From positions 16,389 through 80,388 of the forward strand of contig BDDD01005194.1 of assembly GCA_001972305.1 (NCBI GenBank): a DNA stretch of 64,000 nt. The letters are read 5' to 3'. Of the stretch, positions 55,131 to 64,000 are shown in pieces. The notes beneath the pieces are model-generated. The model saw only the letters and a list, made by a program, of their open reading frames with translations. It was not told where the DNA came from and did not search any database. Positions within the stretch are counted from its first letter, which is position 1, and each line of letters opens with the position of its first letter. This DNA comes from Cephalotus follicularis (Eukaryota > Streptophyta > Magnoliopsida > Oxalidales > Cephalotaceae). Both the position numbers and the translations under genes were made by a program.

Positions 55131-56307
55131 TACATCTTGCTGTTGTGGATGATGCCTGAAGGTAGACATGCAAAACTTATCGAACTACGTCGCAGGGCCG
55201 CGTACCCTTGAAGTGCTGAGCTCCTGGGCAGGCAGTGCTTGTTGTCTGGCACCTTGCAGAGGTTTTGGTCTGGCTTGTTGTCTGGCACGTTGCAGAGGTT
55301 GTGGTCCGGCTTGTGGTCTAGCACCTTGCAAACGTTGTGGTCTGGCACCTTGCAGAGTTTGTGGTCTAGCTTATTGTCTGGCACCTTGCAAAGGTTGTGG
55401 TTTGGCTTGTTGTCTGGCACCTTGCAGAGGTTGTTGTCTGGCTCATTGTTTGGCACCTTGCAGAGGTTGTGGTCTAGCTTGTTGTCGGGCAGCTTGCAGA
55501 GGTTGTAGCCTGGCTTGTGGTCCGGTACCTTGCAGTACTTGTAGTTTGGCGTTGTGGTCTGACTTGTTGCAGAGGTCATCATCTGACATGTTACAGAGGT
55601 CCTCATCTGGCATATTGTAGAGGTGGTGATCAAGGGTCCAGAGGAGAAGGTTTATGGAGGATGTGTTTCCTCTGACCTTTGACCAAGGTGTTAAGTGATC
55701 ACATGTAGAACACGAGGGTGCTCTCCTCGGGTCTATGTGATATGGTCTGTGTTTATGTCTTGGAAGACAATGTTAAGTGATCACATGTAGAACACGTGGG
55801 TGCTCTCCTCACGTCTAAGTGATACGGTGCGCGTTGGTGCTTTGGAAGACAGTGTTAAGGATTCAATGAATCTATGAGTTGAGGCTCTCCGCTCATTGAA
55901 GTCCCTGGATCCCTTTTATAATATATCCTTGGGGTGCTCTCCTCGGTTCTTGTTGAGTAGTGGCTCCCGGTTTGGCATAGCTCCCTTGAGTGAATGAAGT
56001 CTGGTGCGGCTTCTCTGTTACGTATGGCCTGCGTGGCTATCCTTTCATTCTCTGTATTTCCTAAGCTATGTAACCCTGTATGTAATGATCTTCATACTAG
56101 TGGAACCTCATGGATGATTGAGGAAGTGGACGTAGGCATATTCTGTGATTTTTTGCAGGTATTGCGGATGTGTCTCTGCCAGGATTGAGGATCTCAAGAC
56201 ACGGCCGACGTGGTTCCGGCTTATCTTGTTATCTTGCTGACGTGATATTGGCATAGCATATATTATGATCGATGGTCATTCTGGTCGAGCAGTGGTATCT
56301 GTTCATA
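55131..56307 (+). repeat. 1.18-kb segment duplicated at 61313-62487, copy 1
   Basis: From TACATCTTGCTGTTGTGGATG to GGTATCTGTTCATATGTAA the two copies are nearly identical by eye, including the minisatellite and all spacing. They lie in direct orientation about 5 kb apart. Confidence 0.9.
55235..55580. repeat. 36-bp minisatellite
   Basis: About nine units built on GGCACCTTGCAGAGGTTGTG plus GTCTGGCTTGTTGTCT. Some units are shorter. A second copy of the array is at 61417-61757. Frames on both strands (a 12-residue repeat on the minus strand, Cys-rich on the plus strand) follow from the period of 36. Confidence 0.9.
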
Positions 56308-57436
56308 TGTAACACCCCCGATTCAGAACCGGTATCACTCCCGATTCGGGATCGGTGTGTCACACAAAACTGAACTAAAACATATCAATGATCTTAATCT
56401 TAATCTTAATGTTAATCATCATCAATACGTGGTGGTTCTAAAAAATCTGAAAACATGTATAATCATGAAACATAAACTGAATCTGAAACATAATCTAAAA
56501 ACTTTACCATAAACCAAAATGTCATAATTCAAAAATCACAATACAGTTTAGATAACTGGCCTATACACGACCATAACACTACTAAAAACATAACCGGATC
56601 AAACTCCTAGATGATCCTCTGACATAGGGTAACTCTCTGATCACAATTGCCCATGCTGCCCTTGAAAACCTGCCACATGGAAAAACAAAACGCGGCTGAG
56701 CAAACCTCAGTACGGATATAGAATCATAAAACAGTTTACGAACAGTTTATGAAACAAATCAGTTACGAAACAACATAATTACGAATCAAAACAGATACGA
56801 ATGAAAACCGAACGGTTTACGAACAAAACAATACATAATAAAACCGTATTCCAAACAATGCAGTTTACCAAAACGAAACAGTATCTGAAATAAAACAATA
56901 TCATGCTCGATACAGTATCTGAAACAAACACAATACGATACAAAACATTTTATGAAACGATACACTTTACGAAACAAAATAGAACAATTTACGGAACAAA
57001 AGAAAATAGTTTCTGAACAGTACGAAACAAACAGATTACAGAACAGAACAAAACAAACAGTAAATGATAACGATAATTTAAAAGCAATAAGACTTCAAAG
57101 TTAACTCCAAACAGAAATCCTAAGCAATATATCAGTTTAAACATTCTTTGAAATCACATATGAACTTTCATAAAAACCAAATCCATAACTTTCAAAACGT
57201 ATGACAAACCTTTCAAAACATAAGTTCCATACTGAGCCACATAACATATCACATATCGAAACACATATAGGCAAGGGAGTAGCTAATTCCACATGCCAAG
57301 CAGAATTGAAGTGTACGGCACTACACATATCAATTCTCATAACATATCATATCACATAACATATAACTAGAATCGATTCATACGCCTCTATCACATAGCG
57401 GATCCATAAATCCACCTCATGGGATTTAATCATAAT
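56308..57436 (-). mobile_element. Truncated G1-type LTR
   Basis: It starts TGTAACACCCCCGATTC, includes GCGGCTGAGCAAACCTCAGT at 56690 and the degenerate GTTTCGTAA-type runs (56700-57060). It matches the solo LTR end at 50690-50748 in reverse. It stops at 57436, where another LTR of the family begins. Confidence 0.8.
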
Positions 57437-60400
57437 TGTAACACCCCCGAACGGTGGGAGTCGTTACGGTTCCTAATCCGAGACTAAACATAACCTATCT
57501 TATAACATGGCTCAATTTTATTCTTTTTATCAAAATATTAACTCATCCTTTGTTCAAATTTGCGTGATGGTCTAAACATAACATATATATAATCTAATAA
57601 ATTGTCTGAAAACTTTATTCATAATCTAAAACTTAAACATCATAGTCTGGAAGGTTAAACATAAACCAAAGCTTAAACATAATTCTAAGTCATAAACGGA
57701 AAGGCATAACATAGTTCGAATAGGTGTCCTAACATGACCATAAAATATCTAAGCAAAAACGAGTCCATCTCCTAAGTAATCCTTATCATAGGTGACATCT
57801 TGCTTATCACACATTGCCCGGATGCTGTCCCACAGTACCTGCCGCATGGAAACAAAAACGCGGCTGAGTAAACCTCAGTACAGATATAGAATCATAAAAC
57901 ATAAAACGATAATTAAAAAGATAGGAAATACCCGAATCTTCAAATATCATATACTTTACGCATAAATAAATTAACGTTATTTTCAAAAGGCGAGGGTAAG
58001 TAGTCATACAATCAATTCAAAATGAGTATTAAATTTTCAAGCGTTATTCAATTTTAAAACATAATCTAAACGAAAAACAACAAACAGAGACTTATCCGAA
58101 TCAATAATCTCATTACCGAGATCCAAAGCGCATACACATATGCGAAGTTGCAAGGGGTTTGCAAGTCCCACATGCCAAACGGAAAGACGTGTACGGCACT
58201 ACACAATCAATCCCCAAAATCCAAATCCTTAACATATCAGATACTAGAGTATACCCATACGCCTCTATCACAAAATCGGATCCATAAGTCAACCTCATGG
58301 GACTTATTCGAAACAAAGAGAGACGTCGTAGTCGAATCACACTGCTACGGAAGTGTCACGTCCCCGTGCCAGGCCCACGACGTACCTATGGTACCTCCAT
58401 AGGTAGGAAATATCTCTGTGTATATCTTTATTTCAAAACATCGCTTTATTTTTAAAATCAATTTAAAAATGTATACACGTTTTCTAAACATTTTCTGGAC
58501 ATAGCAAAATCATTACATAGCATCAACTCATTTATTTTTCACTGTAAAGAGATGATCATTTCATAACATATCGTAACGTATCTTAACATAAAAATATAGT
58601 TGGGAACATTTAATTTCATAAAATGTCAAAAACCAATTTATTTACGTAACATATAAAACATAATCAAGTCTATAAAACGAGATTATAGATTAAAAATGAT
58701 TTTAGTTTGATAAATAGATAGCCAATGAACGTTAGAAATCCGTACATTATTTATAAAGTAAAACATGACAGTTTCAATAAAATCAGATAACCGAAGAACG
58801 ATAGATTCTGTACGTTATCTATAAAGTAAAACTATCTTTTTACTATAAAAACAGTAGGAGGGTGTCAAGGAACGAAACATCCGTACTATATTCATAAAGT
58901 AAAACTATCATTTTTACTATAATAAAATCAATACGAGCACCAAAGAAAGAATGATCCGTACATTAAGCGATCACAACAATTATAGACGAATTGATCAACA
59001 AATTAAAAGTCCCTCGAAGCACAAAAATCTAAAATATACAATACCATTCATACAAGGGTTCAAAATCACTTTCAATCATCAAACAACAATTTAACAGTGT
59101 TTAGAACATACCCAAAATCATTAGACGGACAAACAGATTACAAAACTTGAAACTAGAAAATTCACTGGATAATTCCAGTCGACTGTATTAAGATCCAGTC
59201 GACTACTCAAAGGTGGCAGTCGACTGTGTGGCATAGGCAGCCAACTACTCAACTGGGTATGAATCCAGTAGACTGTTCAATGGGTGGTAGTCGACTGTGC
59301 AAGGCAAAACAGTCGGCTGTTTCACAAGGCAGTCGACTATTCTAGACGACAGAACAGCAAAAACATAGCAGTTCAATTCCTATTTTCTGTCAAAACCGTT
59401 TTTACTACATTACCAGGTGATTTTAAACACTTATATAGGTCTTATGTAACTTATTAGCTGCATTTTAAAGCCAAGGAATCATGCAATGGGTGATCTTTCT
59501 TTAAAGAGAAGCAATTTTCTACTTCATAGCATGCATAACTATTAATCAATTTATGTCATATACCAATTTCTAGTTTCACAATCTGTTTATAACCATTACT
59601 TGACACTTCAGGGCTTGCTAACAATCTCATAAACATTAACCAACATACATGGCAAGAATCAAAACTAAAACTTGCTAGCAACCAATCATGCAATAAAATT
59701 CGGCTGTCATTAAACTAATTTAATTGTTAAACCATAAAACAGAGGAACAAACCAGATTCAGTGAAGCAAAGAAGACAAAAACAGTCTCTAATCCTTGCAA
59801 ATTCGGCTATAAGGAGAGAGACACACAATGGAGGCACAAACAATGGATAATGGCATACATATACAGTATGGGAAAGGCAATTTAGGTCATGGTAATGCAG
59901 AAAAAGGAATTCAAACTCTGATATAATGTGGAAATATGGCATAATTTCGGGATTGAGGGTGATAAAGAAGGAAGAAAATCTGCTTTTGGGAAGGCAGAAG
60001 GAAGAAAAACGGGAAAGGGAGGGAAGAAAATAGAAACAAGATAAAATTTCCATAATTCATTTATTTTTTTTCTAATATAATACACTTTTGTCATATTAAT
60101 AATTAAACTAATTTATAATACAAACAATTGATTTTCTCTTTCCCATAATCCCTATTCCAATAATTTAGCAAAAGCCCAAAGATGGTATTATTTAGCCTAA
60201 GTCATAAAAGCCCAAAATTATAAAATAGGCCAACCATATAAAAAAATAATAAATTCATACTCTAATAAATATGAAAGCCCAAAATAAAAGGATTTGTTTT
60301 CCAATTAAATCAATTTTACCGCGTTAATAATAAAAACCGATTTAATATTTATACGAAATATAATTCAATTAATTTTACCTATTCATATACATAATCCAAC

Positions 60401-60570
60401 CAATATAATAACAAAACATTAAATTTTTGCTTTTCCAACAATCATATTCTAATAAATATGAGAAGCCCTAATTTTAAAATTATATAGCCCAAAGAACACA
60501 TTATGCCAACACAACCAAATAAATCAAATTTAAAATCTCAAATATGCACGTGAACGAACGGGGTAGTACA
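57437..60570 (-). mobile_element. 3' LTR of an internally deleted G1 derivative
   Basis: It is 3134 bases from TGTAACACCC to GGGTAGTACA. The first ~360 bases differ from the partner LTR (60952 onward) at about 8 positions, the youngest LTR pair here. CAGTCGACTG-type sites lie at 59176-59345, with perfect decamers at 59176-59185 and 59217-59226. The left flank is ATAAT; the right partner flank is lost, so no target duplication can be checked. Confidence 0.88.
59176..59345. repeat. Cluster of CAGTCGACTG palindromes in the G1 derivative LTR
   Basis: Perfect decamers at 59176-59185 and 59217-59226, with variants CAGTCGACTA, CAGTAGACTG, TAGTCGACTG and CAGTCGGCTG between and after. The arrangement parallels 5220-5460. 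Confidence 0.8.
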
Positions 60571-60951
60571 TCCTTCCCCCCTTAAAAAGATTTCGTCCTC
60601 AAATCTTAACATATATCAATCCGAACAAATAACAAAAAAGACACACCAAGATGCATAACAAACGATTCAGTTATCATAGCATAAATTGACTTATCAATCA
60701 AAACAAACTTCTCACTGCTACCAAACAAAAACAAAACTGAAACAATACCTGGTGCGTTCGCAGTCTGATGCGTCGTTAAGGCGAAACATAAATCCAAAAC
60801 ATAACACAACAACAAAGAAACGACGGTGGAAACAACAAACACGTCAGAAAGATCACAACAAAATATCTTAACCCAATGTCTACCCAATCTCACAGGTCAA
60901 ACCTAGATAGGTATTCTAAGTAAAGGAAAACCTATTCTCTGATACCATTTC
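60571..60951 (-). pseudogene. 381-bp internal region of the G1 derivative: polypurine tract, protease scrap, primer site
   Basis: In minus order there is the primer site TGGTATCAGAGAATAGG (about 60930-60946), a leader almost the same as 3395-3470, and a short decayed protease piece (60606-60893). The piece reads FALTTHQTANAPG and VLIDKSIYAMITESFVMHLG, a damaged version of the G1 protease at 1960-2190 in which the D-T-G loop reads D-K-S. The tail is GAGGACGAAATC and the purine tract AAGGGGGGAAGGA beside the LTR. Gag, RT and integrase are all deleted. It could only move with proteins supplied by another element. Confidence 0.85.
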
Positions 60952-61312
60952 TGTAACACCCCCGAACGGTGGGAGTCGTTACGGTTCCTAATCCGAGACT
61001 AAACATAACCTATCTTATAACATCGCTCAATTTTATTCTTTTTATCAAAATATTAACTCATCCTTTATTCAAATTTGCGTGATGGTCTAAACATAACATA
61101 TATATAATCTAATAAATACTCTGAAAACTTTATTCATAATCTAAAACTTAAACATCATAGTCTGGAAGGTTAAACATAAACCAAAGCTCAAACATAATTC
61201 TAAGTCATAAACTAAAAGGCATAACATAGTTCGAATAGGGGTCCTAACATGACCATAAAATATCTAAGCAAAAACGAGTCCATCTCCTAAGTAATCCTTA
61301 TCATAGGTGACA
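60952..61312 (-). mobile_element. 5' LTR of the G1 derivative, proximal part
   Basis: It matches 57437-57797 closely, then at about 61313 switches to the duplicated segment. The junction lies in GACATCT-CGCTGTTGTGG, where LTR (ACATCTTGCTTATC) and donor (ACATCTTGCTGTTG) share about ten bases. Confidence 0.88.
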
Positions 61313-62487
61313 TCTCGCTGTTGTGGATGATGCCTGAAGGTAGACATGCAAAACTTGTTGAACTACGTCGCAGGGCCGCGTACCCTTGAAGTGCTGAGCT
61401 CCCGGGCAGGCAGTCCTTGTTGTCTAGCACCTTGCAGAGGTTGTGGTCTGGCTTGTTGTCCGGCACCTTGCAGAGGTTGTGGTCTGGCTTGTGGTCTAGC
61501 ACCTTGCAAACGTTGTGGTCTGGCACCTTGTAGAGTTTGTGGTCTAGCTTGTTGTCTGGCACCTTGCAAAGGTTGCGGTTTGGCTTGTTGTCTGGCACCT
61601 TGCAGAGGTTGTTGTTTGGCTTATTGTTTGGCACCTTGCAGAGGTTGTGGTCTAGCTTGTTGTCCGGCAGCTTGCAGAGGTTGTAGTCTGGCTTGTGGTC
61701 CGGTACCTTGCAGTACTTGTAGTTTGGCGTTGTGGTCCGACTTGTTGCAGAGGTCATCATCTGACATGTTACAGAGGTCCTCATCTGGCCTATTGTAGAG
61801 GTGGTGATCAAGGGTCCAGAGGAGAAGGTCTGTGGAGGATGTGTTTCCTCTGACCTTTGATCAAGGTGTTAAGTGATCACGTGTAGAACACGAGGGTGCT
61901 CTCCTCGAGTCTATGTGATATGGTCTGTGTTTATGTCTTGGAAGACAATGTTAAGGGATCACATGTAGAACACGTGGGTGCTCTCCTCACGTCTAAGTGA
62001 TACGGTGCGCGTTGGTGCTTTGGAAGACAGTGTTAAGGATTTAATGAAACTATGAGTTGAGGCTCTCCGCTCATTGAAGTCCCTGGCTCCCCTTTATAAT
62101 ATATCCTTGGGGTGCTCTCCTCGGTTCTTGTTGAGTAGTGGCTCCTGGTTTGGCATAGCTCCCTTGAGTGAATGAAGTCTGGTGCGGCTTCACTGTTACG
62201 TATGGCCTGCGTGCCTATCCTTTCATTCTCTGTATTTTCTAAGCTATGTAACCCTGTATGTAACGATCTTCATACTAGTGGAACCTCATGGATGATTGAG
62301 GAAGTGGACGTAGGCATATTCTGTTATGTTTTGCAGGTATTGCGGATGTGGCTCCGCCAGGATTGAGGATCTCAAGACACAGCCGACGTGGTTCTGGCTT
62401 ATCTTGTTATCTTGCTGATGTGATATTGGCATAGCATATATTATGATCGATGGTCATTCTGGTCGAGCAGTGGTATCTGTTCATATG
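61313..62487 (+). repeat. Copy 2 of the 1.18-kb segment, replacing the middle of a G1 LTR
   Basis: Nearly identical to 55131-56307, including the 36-bp minisatellite at 61417-61757. It stands in place of about 2.35 kb of LTR, because LTR sequence resumes on the far side (62488). Confidence 0.9.
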
Positions 62488-62584
62488 TAATCCCTATTCC
62501 AATAATTTAGCAAAAGCCCAAAGATGGTATTATTTAGCCTAAGTCATAAAAGCCCAAAATTATAAAATAGGCCAACCATATAAA
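62488..62584 (-). mobile_element. Distal scrap of the G1 derivative 5' LTR
   Basis: About 95 bases match 60147-60243 almost perfectly, then end abruptly at 62584, where a G2-cousin LTR begins. Confidence 0.85.
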
Positions 62585-64000
62585 CAAACTGGAAAAGACA
62601 TCGACGTCTAAGGAAAGACGTCGACGCCTTTGTAAGAATGGCCAGCACGTTCTTCGTCGGCAGAATAACATGTGGGGGGGATTGTTTAAGGGCTTTACCT
62701 AATGCCTTTTCAAGTGCGATTCGACGTGTTTAGCATGTCTGTGTACTGACCAGGAGCACTAAAACCTACCCTCACATGGAACATGCAAGGATATATGCCA
62801 TCCTAAAATGCCACCTGCAGAAGAAAGGAAAAGAAAACAAAAAGAAATGCAGAAAACATAGAAGTGGGAGAGATCTCGGGGGTAGCTGTTAAATGACAAA
62901 AGAAGGGTGTTAGGTGAGAGTCATCTGCATAAGAATCCCCTTCCCCACCTTTCTCTCGTTTTATAACACCAGAAGAAAGAAACGGAATTAAAACAGTGTG
63001 TGTGTTCCACCATTTTTGAGTTTGCTTGGAGCTTGAGGTTTGAGCTCGTGGGTGGCAGTTGCTAAGGGATCTTGGAGCTGCTGGTAGCCAGAACGTGGGA
63101 ACTTAAAGAGGTGGACTTTCCAGTTCCTAACTTGGAACAACAAGGTAGGAGAAAGTGATGAATTTATATATGCATTTTAAGTTCTAAGTTAATGTATAGC
63201 ATGGTGAATTGCATGTTATTGACTGGATTGAGATTCTGGACTTGTTGAAATGTTACTGTGATGTACTGAGTTAATCATGTATGTATGGATACATGAATAC
63301 GTGTGTTGCTTGTGCAAAGGATTGGTTTAGAGATGGCTTGGTGTGTTAAAATCGGGGTAAATATGTCCTGTATTGTAAAAGACATCGACGTCTTTTATAA
63401 AGACATCGACTCCTTTTCTAGAAAAATCGTTGGACTGTGATATTTATTGCAGATAGCCATTTTAGCCACTTGGAATTACCTATTTGGTTTCGGATTGATG
63501 TAATGGTTGTGTACATGTTAACCAGTAGCATACCCTATACGTTCATGGAGTAAGATTCGTTTATATAAAGGATTAAAAGGTTGGTTTCTACTCTCTAGAA
63601 GCACGACTTACGAACTGATACTCTCTGGTATGAAAAAGACATCGACGTCTTTGTAAAAGACATCAACGTCTTTGGTTCGAGTACGCCTGGAAATATTCGC
63701 ATTGAGGACTGACGCTTTAGGCTAAAAGACATCGACGCCTTAGGGAATGACATCGACGTCTTTCCTCCTGGACAGTGGAATTTTGCACGAATGAGGGCCG
63801 TTAGACCCGAAACGACTCTAGAAACGAACCTAGATGCATTATGAGCACATGTATGCATTGTTACTGTGATTACATTATGGTTGCTTTCCTGAAAGTGTTA
63901 AACCATTTTGAAAAGCTTATATGATTATTATGGTCTTTTGGGTACGAAAATGTATATTTGTCAACACCTGAATTTATATATTTTCAAAATAATTGGGGAA
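62585..64000 (+). mobile_element. Partial LTR of the G2-cousin family, running off the window
   Basis: It matches 45305-46780 of the nested solo LTR in the same orientation, without its first ~280 bases. Shared landmarks are the block ending AACTTGGAACAACAAGGTAGG (63128-63148), and GTCGACG-type sites at 62596-62640 and 63375-63760, here mostly as AAAGACATCGACGTCTTT. No coding frame of note. Confidence 0.82.

Larger units (their letters stand above)
52953..56307 (+). mobile_element. Unclassified LTR-like segment with two minisatellites
   Basis: It begins TGTAATACCCAGG inside the gag fragment and ends beside the G1-type LTR at 56308. Features suggesting an LTR are the TG start with TAATACCC and a GTGGTATCTG word at 56292, a poor primer-site candidate. 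I find no protein domain and no partner LTR, so the class is uncertain. Contents are two tandem repeats (54629-54916 and 55235-55580) and blocks with repeated GTGATTGTCGACG and TCGATGTTCATG (54075-54255). Its last ~1.2 kb recurs at 61313-62487. Confidence 0.5.

Noticed and set aside
55130-55633. Repeat frames on both strands (PDNKPDHNLCKV and Cys-rich) and their copies at 61287-61811
   Set aside because: Product of the 36-bp minisatellite; both strands open, so no coding evidence.
52953-56307. Possible host gene (long region without recognised retroelement protein)
   Set aside because: No conserved domain or convincing exon structure; the frames at 53479-53945 are short and uninterpretable; the segment starts like an LTR and is repeated at 61313.

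Overview
This window is plant nuclear DNA made almost entirely of nested long-terminal-repeat (LTR) retrotransposons. I found no host gene, tRNA, rRNA or CRISPR array. The plant assignment rests on the families seen. They are Ty3/gypsy chromovirus-like elements with long LTRs (about 2.7-3.1 kb) and a chromodomain, Ty1/copia elements, initiator-Met-tRNA primer sites (TGGTATCA...), and a fragment resembling SIRE-type copia gag. I do not name a species. All polyproteins are broken, most often by TAG or TGA stops at former Trp, Gln, Glu or Arg codons, as expected for silenced, methylated repeats.

Layout. 1-8078: gypsy element G1 (minus strand) running off the left edge, with a degraded polyprotein (1-3300), primer site and a rearranged LTR holding a 2-kb inverted repeat (arms 4075-6105 and 6119-8078). 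8079-17475: copia pieces in both orientations (C2 family). 17476-19294 plus 49485-50748: one G1-type solo LTR with target duplication GCTGG, split by the next element. 19295-49479: a 30.2-kb gypsy composite (G2) bounded by target duplication ATGAT and containing three LTRs (A, B, C) and two internal regions. Nested inside it are a complete copia element C1 (25443-34934), a foreign solo LTR (37200-38284, target duplication GGTAG), a solo LTR of a G2 cousin in opposite orientation (45024-47717) and a 25-base assembly gap (35774-35798). 50754-52952: rest of the split copia LTR, its decayed pol, and a copia gag fragment. 52953-56307: an unclassified LTR-like segment with two minisatellites. 56308-62584: G1-family LTRs, including an internally deleted derivative with young LTRs whose second LTR was partly replaced by a copy of 55131-56307. 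62585-64000: start of another G2-cousin LTR.

Order of events read from the nesting: a C2 copia LTR was hit by a G1-type element that collapsed to a solo LTR. G2 then inserted into that solo LTR and became a tandem LTR-internal-LTR-internal-LTR array. C1 and two other elements inserted into G2.

Most notable signals: (1) the C1 leader carries three copies of one 23-nt motif, each closed by a different but self-complementary stem, which suggests an RNA structure; (2) LTRs of both gypsy and copia superfamilies carry clusters of the palindrome GCGTCGACGC and its CpG-decay variants, while another LTR subfamily has clusters of CAGTCGACTG; (3) the three-LTR G2 array has matching target duplications. 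Element names (G1, G2, C1, C2) are local labels used only here. Coordinates of decayed boundaries are accurate to a few bases where termini or target duplications are visible and to tens of bases elsewhere.
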